Positions 46,541-55,131 of a DNA stretch of 64,000 nucleotides are shown one piece after another. Both the position numbers and the translations under genes were made by a program. The DNA lies in IMG/VR virus record IMGVR_UViG_3300037261_000082, positions 1 to 64,000 of that record; one strand, 5' to 3'. The stretch's first letter is position 1. Every line of letters starts with the position of its first letter. The notes under the pieces were generated by a model. It was not told the DNA's origin, ran no database searches, and saw nothing but the letters and a program-made list of their open reading frames with translations. This DNA is from a virus.

Positions 46541-46577
46541 AGACCGTCTAGCATAACAGCTAGGCGGTCTTTTTATT
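46541..46577 (+). terminator. Strong rho-independent terminator
   Basis: AGACCGTCTAGC (46541-46552) pairs with GCTAGGCGGTCT (46559-46570), followed by TTTTTATTT. It ends the rightward late transcript exactly where leftward genes converge. Confidence 0.88.
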
Positions 46578-46582
46578 TGGGG

Positions 46583-46702
46583 TTAATGAAAGGCAATGAT
46601 GAGGGCTATGAATGCTAGGATAACACAACCAATTATCAAAACAGAGACTCCGTTAGCAGCCCGTTCTTGAGTTTCTCGGAACCAATTTATCAAATGTCTC
46701 AC
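46583..46702 (-). CDS. 39-residue single-span membrane protein
   Basis: Leftward short frame starting with GTG that overlaps the stop of the SbcC-like gene (GTGA). Residues about 20-38 are a hydrophobic helix ('VSVLIIGCVILAFIALIIAF'). It is the last gene of the leftward operon before the converging terminator. Function unknown. Confidence 0.5.
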   Translation of the reverse strand: MRHLINWFRETQERAANGVSVLIIGCVILAFIALIIAFH

Positions 46703-48534
46703 TCGAAGTGTGCTCCTTTCGCTGTTTTAACAACAGTAACAGAGCCTGAAAATGCAGTGCCTTCACGAGCCATATGATCAACCATCCAGATTTGTCTATC
46801 CAATCGTTCCGCCCGGTCACTAAGGTAGTCACACAGATCTCTTACGCCAGATTCACTGAGATGTCTGGTGGGTTCGTCCAGACATTCAAAGCTGGTTTCT
46901 ACCCCTGCATGGTTGAGCAGCACCTGGCTTAGGGCAAGAGCTCCTACAATACGTAGCCGTTGCCCTTCTCCACCACTCCAATTCTCAAACCGCACAGCCT
47001 CCTTATTGCTAGGCGAGAGAATGACGGCATTGATGCCCCGCTGGGTTCCACCAGATTTAGTTTCCCTCTCCACATCAAACTTAATGGACCAGTCGTCTAG
47101 TCCAACTTCGGTCAAGGCGGCATTTGTGGTTAACTCTAGTTCCTGCAAGACCTCCTGGATGAGGTAGAGTTTTAAGTCCTTAAAGCCCTTGACCCAGAAC
47201 TTCGTACGCTCCAACTGGCGTCCCGCTTTAGCAATGTCCTCTTTCAATTCGGTAAGCTTAACCTCGGTCTGCTGACTCTTACGGCGCAATGCTTGTACTT
47301 GCTCCTGGTAGGGATTGGAAGCCTCCTCCTGCTCCGTACGCCCACTCTTAAGAGCTAGTACCGTGGCGGCTAACTCAGCAACCTGGGGCTTGAGGAAGTC
47401 TAGTTCTACCCGAGCCTTATCAGCTTTGTCCTCAAAGTCCCCAGCCGCTGCAGAGGCTCGCTCTAGAGCGTCCTCTGCCTTTTCCTTAGCTAGGGTCAGC
47501 TTCTGGGGTATACCCGCTGCTATAACGGTCTGCAGGGCTTTCAGCTGGGCCTTTAGTTCTGCCTGGTGCTTAGCTAGCCCGGTGCCCTTCAAGGACTGGC
47601 CACAGGTAGGGCACTCCTCAGCCTCACCCAGCGTAGCCATTTCGCGTTCTATCTTGCGGGCCTCAGTCTTCTTCGTCTCTAAGAGATAACTAGAGCCACT
47701 GTGCACTTCCTTGTGCTGGGCAACAGCCTCAGCCAGCACCAGTATCTCTTTCTTCAGGGCCTTAAGTTCGGTAGTAGCACCATCCCAGGCTAGGTCCGCG
47801 TTGCCTAACTTAGCCCGCTGGCGTGCTAGGATAGCCTCTTGCTCCTTGAGAGTCTGGGCGGCTTTAGCAACCCGCTCACGACGTTCGGCTTCCCATGCTG
47901 TTGAGTGAGTCTTTGCTGTGGCTAGCAAGCCCTCGGCCTGGGCTAGAGCAGCATTGAGGCCGGTTTCCTCACCTGTCAACTCAGCTGCCAATTGCTCTAG
48001 CTCACGGGCCTTCGCTGAGGCTCCAGTTGAACGATCTTCCCAACGCTCTAGGTTAAGCACATCCGCAAACAGTTGCATCTTGTCTTTGGGGGAACGGTCT
48101 AAAAATAAGGGCTGGCCTTGCGCCAGCAGGACCGTGTTGGTAAATACATCAAAGGATAGTCCAATCAGCTTCTCGGCTTCTTCGGAGCCAACTTCCTGGC
48201 CGTCAATCCTAAGACCATTAGTAACCGCTGTGCGAGTGATCTCGTGAGGATCGCCGTCCAATTCTAAGCGTAGAGTAACAGTGGGGGTGCCGCGTCCAGT
48301 CCAAGGCTTGATATCCGTGTTGCGAAGGCCGTCCGCCGTCTTGCCATAAAGACACCAGCATAATGCTGCGAATGCCGAACTCTTCCCGGCTCCATTAGCG
48401 CCAAGTTTGGGTTCGACGTCGTTCCTTCCACGCATAAACCAAAGACCAGAACCACGGGATGCAAAGCCCAAGGTCTGCTTCGTTGTGAAGCATTTGAAGT
48501 CAGAAATTTCTAGGGAGTCAAATTCCAGTCTCAT
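46699..48534 (-). CDS. SbcC/Rad50-like nuclease ATPase subunit (T4 gp46 type)
   Basis: Protein of 611 residues. Walker A 'GANGAGKSS' (45-53), long coiled coils around the zinc hook 'CPTC' (308-311), ABC signature 'SGGEGQRLR' (520-528), Walker B 'ECLDEP' (550-555) and an H-loop His near 587. This is the Rad50/SbcC architecture in phage size. With its SbcD partner it forms an ATP-driven nuclease that processes DNA ends and branched intermediates for recombination-dependent replication. Stop overlaps a small gene; start overlaps the SbcD end. Confidence 0.92.
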   Translation of the reverse strand: MRLEFDSLEISDFKCFTTKQTLGFASRGSGLWFMRGRNDVEPKLGANGAGKSSAFAALCWCLYGKTADGLRNTDIKPWTGRGTPTVTLRLELDGDPHEITRTAVTNGLRIDGQEVGSEEAEKLIGLSFDVFTNTVLLAQGQPLFLDRSPKDKMQLFADVLNLERWEDRSTGASAKARELEQLAAELTGEETGLNAALAQAEGLLATAKTHSTAWEAERRERVAKAAQTLKEQEAILARQRAKLGNADLAWDGATTELKALKKEILVLAEAVAQHKEVHSGSSYLLETKKTEARKIEREMATLGEAEECPTCGQSLKGTGLAKHQAELKAQLKALQTVIAAGIPQKLTLAKEKAEDALERASAAAGDFEDKADKARVELDFLKPQVAELAATVLALKSGRTEQEEASNPYQEQVQALRRKSQQTEVKLTELKEDIAKAGRQLERTKFWVKGFKDLKLYLIQEVLQELELTTNAALTEVGLDDWSIKFDVERETKSGGTQRGINAVILSPSNKEAVRFENWSGGEGQRLRIVGALALSQVLLNHAGVETSFECLDEPTRHLSESGVRDLCDYLSDRAERLDRQIWMVDHMAREGTAFSGSVTVVKTAKGAHFE

Positions 48535-49550
48535 AACAACGTCAACCCTGTCTTTTCCGTACGCTCGTCAAGCCCACGTGACTTAGCATACTCTTGGATT
48601 AACTGCTCGTCACTCTTGGTAGCCTTTGCCTTAATGGCTTTGGCAGAACCACGTTCTAGGGCAGTTACAACTGGCTGCACAAGGTGGATCAGATACCCAT
48701 TGTCAACGCCCCAGGCTCTTACCTTAGCGGCTAGTTCAGGCCATTCAGCATGCTGCTCCGGTGCAATCGTCAAACGTACTTTCAAGATATCACCAGGGTT
48801 GAGTTGACGCTGCTTACTTAACTCGGCAATTGATTTGACTTCTACAAGGCGCTTCTGGGGGCCGGTGCACGGAATAGAACGCAGCTTGCCGTTGTTCTCA
48901 ATCAACAAACATCTTGGCATAAACTCATCGCCAAAATCTACATGAAAGGGTGCTCCCACGTAGGTCAGTGGCCCTAATGTTTGTGGACGATGAATATCCC
49001 CGCTTATGATCTGCAGGTACTTTGGGAAGTAGTTGAGAGGGATGCCATCCAACTTAAATCCGGAATCACTCAGAGCATTGGCGAAGGTCTGGTGCATAAA
49101 GGCTAGATCGTAACTCTTAAAGTCGATGTCAGCCCAGTCTCGCTCATAATTAGGAGAGAATGGAACGAATATAGCCCTGCCCAGGCTCCTAGCGGCGGTC
49201 GCTGGTACGTTCTTTAGGTCTCGTATAGGGGTGGGCTGCCCGACCCATGAAATACCCTCTATTCGCTGTAGAAACCTAAAATAAGGGTTATCAGGCGAGG
49301 AAAGGTAATCGTGGTTGCCTTGCAATACGATAACCGGGCAGACGGTGGCTAAGGCGTACAGGTGGTCAACTAGAGCGTTGACGAGTTCGGCGGGGTGAGC
49401 ATCTTTCTCCTCACACAAGTCCCCGAGAATTATGACTAGTTCTGCTCCGAACTTCTTGGCTAGCGCGGGAAATCGCTTCATGAATTCGTGGCGGTAAGCG
49501 TCACGCACATTTGCGGATAGATGAATATCGGCTGTTACAAGTACGGTCAT
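48531..49550 (-). CDS. SbcD/Mre11-like nuclease subunit (T4 gp47 type)
   Basis: Protein of 339 residues with calcineurin-type phosphoesterase motifs: 'TADIHL' (Asp8, His10), 'ILGDLCEE' (Asp44), 'QGNHDY' (78-82), 'AFMHQTF' and 'SGDIHRP' with 'GAPFHVDFGD'. The two metal ions it binds cut DNA. It is encoded directly before the SbcC-like ATPase with a 4-nt overlap, so the pair is co-translated. Role: end processing in phage recombination and replication. Confidence 0.92.
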   Translation of the reverse strand: MTVLVTADIHLSANVRDAYRHEFMKRFPALAKKFGAELVIILGDLCEEKDAHPAELVNALVDHLYALATVCPVIVLQGNHDYLSSPDNPYFRFLQRIEGISWVGQPTPIRDLKNVPATAARSLGRAIFVPFSPNYERDWADIDFKSYDLAFMHQTFANALSDSGFKLDGIPLNYFPKYLQIISGDIHRPQTLGPLTYVGAPFHVDFGDEFMPRCLLIENNGKLRSIPCTGPQKRLVEVKSIAELSKQRQLNPGDILKVRLTIAPEQHAEWPELAAKVRAWGVDNGYLIHLVQPVVTALERGSAKAIKAKATKSDEQLIQEYAKSRGLDERTEKTGLTLL

Positions 49551-50020
49551 TTTGCGTCTAACACTCTTTCTAAATTAGCCTCAGCATACCGTAATAGACA
49601 TACGGCATCTGCCTCATGCTCATTGCTGCCTTTATACCCCATACGCTTTGCAGCAATGATCATTTGATCCTTGCTGGCCTTTCCATGACCAGTAGCAAAC
49701 TTCTTTATTGTGGGAACCGCCACATCGACAACGGGTAGCCCCGCGTTGGTTGCACAGGCTTCAATTATCCCGGCTATGCCCCAGAGTGATCGAGTGGCGT
49801 CACGACCACGGGCGAAAGGAGTTTCGTAAACAGCAATATCAAACCCAGGACTACCCTGGCTTTGGTAGTCAAAGAATAGGTTGTTTAGAAAAGTACTAAG
49901 GGAGCCTAGACGGTGGGCACGAGTCTCGCCGGTCAGCACTTCTAAATGAGTTGCGGGACGTTTAGAAAGATTATGGGCAAACGCAAAATTGCGGCCCAAG
50001 TCAAATGCAATGATTTTCAT
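49547..50020 (-). CDS. RuvC-like Holliday junction resolvase
   Basis: Protein of 157 residues with an RNase H-like fold: 'IAFDLGRN' (Asp7), 'AVYETPFARG' (Glu66) and 'NEHEADAVCLL' (Asp138) give the acidic triad, with 'KKFATGHGKASKDQM' matching the RuvC family block before it. It would cut four-way junctions made during recombination and resolve branches before packaging. Overlaps both neighbours by 4 nt, forming one unit with the SbcCD-like genes. Confidence 0.88.
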   Translation of the reverse strand: MKIIAFDLGRNFAFAHNLSKRPATHLEVLTGETRAHRLGSLSTFLNNLFFDYQSQGSPGFDIAVYETPFARGRDATRSLWGIAGIIEACATNAGLPVVDVAVPTIKKFATGHGKASKDQMIIAAKRMGYKGSNEHEADAVCLLRYAEANLERVLDAK

Positions 50021-50313
50021 TTTGTTTCCACTAGATCAAACTCAACAATTTCCATATCATTTTTCTTTCGATGGGGCTGTGGGGTTACCCGCAATGAGAA
50101 GTCTTCGTTCCCATTGTAATCAAGGCTGTAGTCATTCTCAAATATTCCTTGTAGCCAGTTACCTAAAAACGACCTAGCAGATAAGGCTGATGGGAATATG
50201 CGTGGGGGACTGTCGTTAGTTGGCTCAGAATGACTTCCTCCGCGCTTAAATCCACGCTTAAGAATTGGAATAAAGTAGCCGGTGGATTTTTGCCGAACAG
50301 CATAAGCTTTCAT
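50017..50313 (-). CDS. Hypothetical protein
   Basis: Protein of 98 residues, basic N-terminus ('KAYAVRQKSTGYFIPILKRG') and acidic C-terminus. ATG at 50313 with GAGG upstream is used; a longer open frame to 50427 lacks support. Overlaps the RuvC-like start. No family recognised. Confidence 0.64.
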   Translation of the reverse strand: MKAYAVRQKSTGYFIPILKRGFKRGGSHSEPTNDSPPRIFPSALSARSFLGNWLQGIFENDYSLDYNGNEDFSLRVTPQPHRKKNDMEIVEFDLVETK

Positions 50314-50333
50314 GGTAAGCCTCAAAATTAAGT

Positions 50334-50362
50334 GGTGGGGCACTTGGTTTCCGGACCCCACC
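50334..50362 (-). other. Hairpin in leftward intergenic gap
   Basis: GGTGGGG (50334-50340) and CCCCACC (50356-50362) form a perfect 7-bp GC stem. On the minus strand the following bases are ACTTAATTTTG, so it could be a weak terminator or processing hairpin ahead of the gene at 50313. Confidence 0.45.
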
Positions 50363-50435
50363 GTGCCGGTCATAGGATGAACGCAGACGGCAATCTGCGC
50401 TCTGGCCACCAAGCTAGGCCAAATCATACTTTACC

Positions 50436-50654
50436 TTATTCTGGGTCATTTCCTATGAGTTTGTTGGGTAGCCCTGATACAAACCCCATCTTCTTCAACG
50501 GGGCTTCGTGCACAGGTTCGTCTAGGTCATGCGTTGCAGCGCGGGTCTGGATTGTTTTCAGGTCACCCTGAATTGACCATCCACACGTGCATACGGCACG
50601 GAACAGGCCCGGTTCGTCAGGGCAGCGATAGAAGCGTGTGATGTGTGTGGTCAT
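50436..50654 (-). CDS. Small protein with possible zinc site
   Basis: Protein of 72 residues: 'FYRCPDEPGLFRAVCTCGWS' provides three Cys spaced like a zinc ribbon. The ATG overlaps the stop of the next upstream membrane peptide (ATGA). No family recognised. Confidence 0.62.
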   Translation of the reverse strand: MTTHITRFYRCPDEPGLFRAVCTCGWSIQGDLKTIQTRAATHDLDEPVHEAPLKKMGFVSGLPNKLIGNDPE

Positions 50655-50743
50655 GATAGCACCACTGCCCAGACTGTCAACATAGCCACGAAAAGGGCCA
50701 ATGCAACTAGAGTAGCCGCTTCATGCAGGATTGTCTTAGCCAT
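50651..50743 (-). CDS. 30-residue single-span membrane peptide
   Basis: Very short frame with a good ribosome-binding site (AAGAGGAG, then ATG). It overlaps both neighbours (TAATG upstream and ATGA downstream). Residues about 10-29 are hydrophobic ('ATLVALALFVAMLTVWAVVL'). Function unknown. Confidence 0.55.
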   Translation of the reverse strand: MAKTILHEAATLVALALFVAMLTVWAVVLS

Positions 50744-50937
50744 TAGCGGCTCCTCTTATTTGCTGCATCAACAAGTGCCGCCATTGCAGATTCAAATTTC
50801 TGTTCAGCCCTAACGTAACGTGTGTGCGCGGTATCAGTTTTGTGATGTTTAGCCCAAGCTATAGCCCAGGTTTGAGCTGCATCAATTGCGTTATCATGCC
50901 TTTTTACAACACGTTGGACTATGTCTTGCGGGATCAT
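50743..50937 (-). CDS. Hypothetical helical protein
   Basis: Protein of 64 residues, a single long amphipathic helix pattern rich in Ala, His and Lys. Strong AGGAGG in the shared leader motif ATCATAGGAG precedes the ATG, and its stop overlaps the following ATG. Confidence 0.64.
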   Translation of the reverse strand: MIPQDIVQRVVKRHDNAIDAAQTWAIAWAKHHKTDTAHTRYVRAEQKFESAMAALVDAANKRSR

Positions 50938-51389
50938 TCGCTACCTCCTATGATTGTTTTCCACTTAGTCACGACACGTGCCGCAGCTTGGCGGCAGGCC
51001 TCGGCGTGCACTCCGCCGTAGTAAGCTGGGCGTGGATGCTTATAATCCGGTTCGGCTCCAGTACGCCAGCCGACATTACCTAACGGGCCAAGCTTTACAA
51101 CCTTGGTTTTGCCGCCAACATAGTCATAATTGACGGTCAGCGTTTCGGCTTCAGTTGTCTGTTCGTAATCAACGCCAAAGGATTCGACGATGCACTTGGC
51201 GCGTAAGAATTTCTCTCGCCAGTCCTTCTTGCGGCCAGCCAAATCCATATTGCCCCAATTCGGTGCGTTGTAGGTCTTGGCTGTTATGTAGTCACACCAC
51301 GCCCCAAACTTGGCGGCATCCTCTGCCGCCTGCAAAAGAAAGGGTTCAGCGTCGTCAGCTAGCAACGTCAACGTAACTTTGTTTGCCAT
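50934..51389 (-). CDS. Hypothetical protein
   Basis: Protein of 151 residues, mixed alpha/beta, rich in Trp, Lys and Asp. No motif recognised. Its leader carries the ATCATAGGAG motif (51398-51407), and an 8-bp hairpin (51421-51444) lies just upstream. Confidence 0.66.
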   Translation of the reverse strand: MANKVTLTLLADDAEPFLLQAAEDAAKFGAWCDYITAKTYNAPNWGNMDLAGRKKDWREKFLRAKCIVESFGVDYEQTTEAETLTVNYDYVGGKTKVVKLGPLGNVGWRTGAEPDYKHPRPAYYGGVHAEACRQAAARVVTKWKTIIGGSE

Positions 51390-51420
51390 TTGTCAGTCTC
51401 CTATGATGTTTCTGGGTGGC

Positions 51421-51444
51421 AAGGGCGGCTTTTGCACCGCCCTT
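51421..51444 (-). other. Intercistronic hairpin
   Basis: AAGGGCGG (51421-51428) pairs perfectly with CCGCCCTT (51437-51444). It lies between two leftward genes, directly upstream of an ATCATAGGAG leader; no U-run follows on the minus strand. Confidence 0.5.
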
Positions 51445-51451
51445 GTTTCAA

Positions 51452-51628
51452 CTATTTAAGCCAGGTAGTTTCTACCTCACGGTACTCAACGTCTGAAGGC
51501 TTTTGCCGTTTCCAGCGCAGTGCTTTTCTTTCACTGCGGTAAGCGCACACGGTTTCCATCCTTTCAAAAGTTCCCTCAGAGCAGAAATAGATACGCACAG
51601 GCTTGCGTTTACGCTTTTTTATGGCCAT
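51452..51628 (-). CDS. Small basic protein
   Basis: Protein of 58 residues, strongly basic ('AIKKRKRKPVRIYF'). ATG at 51628 overlaps the end of the membrane peptide upstream. A GTG at 51715 could extend it by 29 residues but would overlap that gene far more. No family recognised. Confidence 0.52.
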   Translation of the reverse strand: MAIKKRKRKPVRIYFCSEGTFERMETVCAYRSERKALRWKRQKPSDVEYREVETTWLK

Positions 51629-51735
51629 GTGAGTAGTCCGTTTCGGGTGGCGGCTACAACTGCAATAATTGTGAGCGAACCACTCACCATTAATGCAATA
51701 GACACGTAGTGCCACACTTTCTCAGCCCTGTGCAT
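51619..51735 (-). CDS. 38-residue single-span membrane peptide
   Basis: AAGGAGG 5 nt before the ATG is a near-consensus site. Residues about 9-29 are hydrophobic ('WHYVSIALMVSGSLTIIAVV'). Overlaps neighbours on both sides. Function unknown. Confidence 0.55.
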   Translation of the reverse strand: MHRAEKVWHYVSIALMVSGSLTIIAVVAATRNGLLTWP

Positions 51736-52081
51736 TATGCCCTCCTTGTCCCTTATGCATACCGAGCCATATCTCGGCAAACTTTTCGTAATCTTTCTTG
51801 GGAATACAGAATGCCCGGCCATCGTCAGTCACGGCATAGATCAACATTCTGGGATTTTCGTGGGCCAGGTACACCGCCACAGCAAAGGACTTAACTGTGG
51901 CTATTTCTGAGCCATTGAAGGTTCCGTATTTCACGATGTTGAAGTGACTTGCCGTACGGAATACCCGTTCTTCAAAAGCCTCACGGGTTGCCCCAAACTC
52001 AGGCTCGCGGTTGCTGGCCGCTAGCCTTAAATGGGTGAGGCGCTGGCTGGGTGATTTGGGTTGGGGGTAAGTGGTTTTCAT
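51722..52081 (-). CDS. Hypothetical protein
   Basis: Protein of 119 residues. The C-terminal half is a strand-rich domain ('KSFAVAVYLAHENPRMLIYA', 'GRAFCIPKKDYEKF'). The ATG overlaps the previous stop (ATGA). No family recognised. Confidence 0.66.
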   Translation of the reverse strand: MKTTYPQPKSPSQRLTHLRLAASNREPEFGATREAFEERVFRTASHFNIVKYGTFNGSEIATVKSFAVAVYLAHENPRMLIYAVTDDGRAFCIPKKDYEKFAEIWLGMHKGQGGHNAQG

Positions 52082-52383
52082 CGGAAGGCCCCAACTTGCT
52101 CAGCAAGGTTGCGCAATTCGTAGCGCGGGGAAAACTGGTCCTTGAGTTTCCCCGTTTCGCGGTCCAGGTGGTCCCTGATGCCACAGACGTCATGAAAGAA
52201 GTTAAAGTCGTCAGCGGCGAGCAGGTCGCTGAGCTTCAACGGACAGCCGTTTGAGATAACGGCTTCCAGGTCCATCATCACGTCCAACTTCTTGCCAAAG
52301 TTTGGGAACCGTTTCAAGTAACGATTCGCAATTTGGCTCATCAGAAGTAAGTCATTGTGCGAAGCTTTGAATTGAACAGTCAT
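52078..52383 (-). CDS. Hypothetical helical protein
   Basis: Protein of 101 residues, mainly helical ('NDLLLMSQIANRYLKRFPNF', 'KKLDVMMDLEAVISNGCPL'). The leader has ATCATAGGAG (52390-52400). No family named with confidence; it is a typical phage early-region protein. Confidence 0.68.
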   Translation of the reverse strand: MTVQFKASHNDLLLMSQIANRYLKRFPNFGKKLDVMMDLEAVISNGCPLKLSDLLAADDFNFFHDVCGIRDHLDRETGKLKDQFSPRYELRNLAEQVGAFR

Positions 52384-52412
52384 GGTTCACTCCTATGATT
52401 AAGTTTGGGTTA

Positions 52413-52434
52413 GACCGGGCCGTTAAGCCCGGTC
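52413..52434 (-). other. Intercistronic hairpin
   Basis: GACCGGGC (52413-52420) pairs perfectly with GCCCGGTC (52427-52434) across a 6-nt loop. It separates the VWA gene from the next gene and precedes an ATCATAGGAG leader, as at 51421-51444. Confidence 0.55.
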
Positions 52435-52441
52435 TTGTCTT

Positions 52442-53815
52442 TTACGCAGCGATTGCTACCTCTGTCCCACAGTCAATAACCTTACCCCAGGGCAGAGCAC
52501 TTCCGAGTCGCTCAACGGCGCGTGGGTCACCCCAGGCACAGAAAAGCGCAGGACTAGCCGGTTCCGGTCCTGGGTCGCCAATGTACAGGTCAGTACAGCA
52601 GACAATCAGGGACGCGTCCGGTTCGTTCTCCTCAACCCACGCAAACGCTGGGCGCATATCAGTACCACCACGCCCAGGAGCCTTGAACTCAATCTTGTCG
52701 CCGTCAATGTACCTGTCCACCTTATTGACGCGGGTGTCACAATAGACGGTTACGACTTCGCTGATTGAGCCATCGTCCATAGCGGCTTGTACTTCTTCTG
52801 CTATCTTGGCGAGTACCGGATCACTCATTGACCCAGAAGTATCGATAATGAACGCGACCTTGTTGATGCCATCGCGCTGACTGCCCGGTAGGATAGTTCC
52901 GGAGTAGGCAAAGCGACGGTTTGGGCGGTTCCAGGTATCAATACGACGGGCACCTGCGTCAATGTATTCACGCAGAATGGCACGCCAATCCTGGGTAGGT
53001 GTTTTGCGACGTTCAATGATGCTTTCCCAGTGGCCCGGAAGGCTGCCCTGCTTCTTAGCAATGGCTGCTGCCTGACGAGTTACGACTTCCCACTTGGCGT
53101 CTAAGTCAGCCTTCTCGGCTGCGGTGCCAGGGGCGTCTAGTACTTCGCCACAGCCACCATCCTCGCCACATGACTGAGGTTTGCCAGAACCCTGGCCTTC
53201 CTCAGCTTCACCTTCGCCTTCTCCGTCGCCGTCCTCAGAAGGAGAACCTTCACCTTCCTCAGAGCCTTCACCTTCGTCATCACCAGCTTCATCACCAGCT
53301 TCGGAATCAGAGCCGTCGTCACTCTTATCCTCAGAAGCATCCTCAGACTTTTCGTCGTCCTGGGGCTTCTGTTCCTCTTGCTGCTGCTTCTGCTGTTCCT
53401 CAATTTCCAGGATGCGGTAGATTTCCTCAGCCGCCATACCTACAAATTCCTTACGGAACAGAATGCCGTCTGGCAACTCAAAGCCTTCGGCTATTAAGTC
53501 ACCATTGATGGCGTAGTCGCAGGCCTTGTTCCACCGCTGTGGGTCACGCCCAGCGCGGCGGGTAGAGTGATGGCGGGCATCGTGCTCACTTTCATGGGCC
53601 TGCGTACCCAGGATTTTCTTGGGAGGCAGGCTTACAATGAACTCCGGATTGTAGAAGTGCTGTACGGAGTTCGTCGCCATGGTGGGGAAGTCCCAGGACG
53701 GCACCGGGTCAACTTGGGACACCAGCACCGCATAGAACTTCCGTTCCAGGATTAGGGCTGCGCGTGCATTTCGGATCAGCACGGCAGCCTTGGCTTCCAT
53801 CTCAACCTTGTCCAT
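52442..53815 (-). CDS. VWA / putative metallopeptidase protein (DUF2201-like)
   Basis: Protein of 457 residues. The N-terminal domain contains a zinc-peptidase-like HESEH motif (His74, Glu75, His78). A long Glu/Asp/Gly/Gln-rich linker (about 138-212) follows. The C-terminal von Willebrand A domain has the MIDAS motif 'DTSGSMS' (325-331) with 'GGTDMRP' later. This matches the putative metallopeptidase plus VWA pattern of DUF2201-type proteins, which usually work with MoxR AAA ATPases. The next upstream gene is such an ATPase. Likely substrate-recruiting partner of an ATP-driven remodelling complex. Confidence 0.84.
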   Translation of the reverse strand: MDKVEMEAKAAVLIRNARAALILERKFYAVLVSQVDPVPSWDFPTMATNSVQHFYNPEFIVSLPPKKILGTQAHESEHDARHHSTRRAGRDPQRWNKACDYAINGDLIAEGFELPDGILFRKEFVGMAAEEIYRILEIEEQQKQQQEEQKPQDDEKSEDASEDKSDDGSDSEAGDEAGDDEGEGSEEGEGSPSEDGDGEGEGEAEEGQGSGKPQSCGEDGGCGEVLDAPGTAAEKADLDAKWEVVTRQAAAIAKKQGSLPGHWESIIERRKTPTQDWRAILREYIDAGARRIDTWNRPNRRFAYSGTILPGSQRDGINKVAFIIDTSGSMSDPVLAKIAEEVQAAMDDGSISEVVTVYCDTRVNKVDRYIDGDKIEFKAPGRGGTDMRPAFAWVEENEPDASLIVCCTDLYIGDPGPEPASPALFCAWGDPRAVERLGSALPWGKVIDCGTEVAIAA

Positions 53816-53839
53816 AACCTTGCTCCTATGAAGGCAAGT

Positions 53840-54874
53840 TTAGTGAAGCGTGATATCTTGATTCGCAACAGCCCAAGTAACGTAGGCTGTTGTTTCTGCC
53901 AACTTCTTGTCGCGTTGCACGGCGTCGGTTACCGCCACGATCTCCAACTCGCGGTTCGTCTCGCCAATGCGCTTAGCGTAGGTCACGATGTTGTCGAAGT
54001 TCTTGCGATCAGCAAGGCGTCCGAGTGCCGTGACTACGGCATAGCATTCTGACCGTTCGGTAGGCAGCTTCGCAGTCTTGGGGTTGGCCAGAATGTCCTC
54101 GATGTTAGCGAGGGACTGGTACATAGCCACGAAGCTTTCCATTTCCGAGCCAACATCCTTACCTACGAGGGCCACGAAAGCCTTGTAGCGCAGCCGGGTA
54201 GGCATACTGACGTAGACGCCACACTTATAGACCGAACGGGGTGAAGCATAGGCGTTCTCATCCCCCAGCAACTGCCGGGAGATATGGTCAGGGCGGAATC
54301 GCCCAAAGGCCACGATTTCCGGCGCTAGGTTGGTACGTACGCAGTGACCAACCCACGACTCGTGGTCAAACACCATTGTGTAGTGGGCGAAGCGGTTACG
54401 AAGCGGCTTCGGCATCTGCACAACAGCACGGGAGTCCTTAGAACGATTGCCCATGGCCAGGATGACGCAATTATCAGGGAGGATATAATCCCCAACCTTG
54501 CGATCCAGAACCAGTTGCATAGCAACGGCCATCATTTGCATCGTGCCGGTATTGATTTCGTCCAGCACGAGAATAGAAGGACCGTCGCTTCCGTCCATTT
54601 TGGGCAACTCGCCTGGCACGAACCAGTCCGTAGTCTTGGTCTTCATGTTGGGCACCGGAATGCCCCGCATATCCACTGGCTCACGGATATTAAGGCGGAA
54701 GTCAAACTTCTTCCGACTCAAGGTGAGAGCAACCTGGTCTGAGAGTTCCGATTTGCCAATACCGGCATCGCCCCAGACCATCACTGCCTGCTTCTGCTCG
54801 AAGTGCATGGGCAGTAGTTCAACCAGTTCCCGCGACGTCACGGGGTTCTCGATTTCCATGTTGATTGCCGTCAT
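53840..54874 (-). CDS. MoxR-type AAA+ ATPase
   Basis: Protein of 344 residues. Walker A 'GDAGIGKS' (35-42), Walker B 'ILVLDEI' (101-107), sensor-1 'LAMGNRSKD' and Arg residues in 'LRNRFAHYTM' that fit the arginine-finger region. MoxR ATPases act as chaperones that insert cofactors or remodel partner complexes, paired with VWA proteins. ATG at 54874 follows an ATCATAGGAG leader; the longer frame to 54928 has no site. Pairs with the genes at 52442 and 55132. Confidence 0.86.
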   Translation of the reverse strand: MTAINMEIENPVTSRELVELLPMHFEQKQAVMVWGDAGIGKSELSDQVALTLSRKKFDFRLNIREPVDMRGIPVPNMKTKTTDWFVPGELPKMDGSDGPSILVLDEINTGTMQMMAVAMQLVLDRKVGDYILPDNCVILAMGNRSKDSRAVVQMPKPLRNRFAHYTMVFDHESWVGHCVRTNLAPEIVAFGRFRPDHISRQLLGDENAYASPRSVYKCGVYVSMPTRLRYKAFVALVGKDVGSEMESFVAMYQSLANIEDILANPKTAKLPTERSECYAVVTALGRLADRKNFDNIVTYAKRIGETNRELEIVAVTDAVQRDKKLAETTAYVTWAVANQDITLH

Positions 54875-54909
54875 TGTCGTAGCTCCTATGATTAATCTGT
54901 TGTCGTGCT

Positions 54910-55107
54910 TTAAGGTGCGGGAATACACCTAACATTGTATCCTTCATTCATAATCCAAGCTTCGTTCCACCACAAACCTGCTTCTTGATGGTGCATAAAT
55001 TTGTGGGCGGCTTCTTTGCACGCTTGCTCTGTTTTGTATCCTGGTTGCAGAGCAGGTTGAGGAGTGCCAAGTCCTCCTAAAGTTATCAGCACAAGAGTCC
55101 ATGTCAT
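54910..55107 (-). CDS. Small secreted protein
   Basis: Protein of 65 residues with a short hydrophobic N-terminus (about 1-13) that may be a signal peptide or anchor, then a Trp/His/Cys-containing part. GGAG with the shared leader motif (55115-55124, diverged) precedes the ATG. No family recognised. Confidence 0.58.
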   Translation of the reverse strand: MTWTLVLITLGGLGTPQPALQPGYKTEQACKEAAHKFMHHQEAGLWWNEAWIMNEGYNVRCIPAP

Positions 55108-55131
55108 TTTTAGTCTCCTATGGGGTTAAGC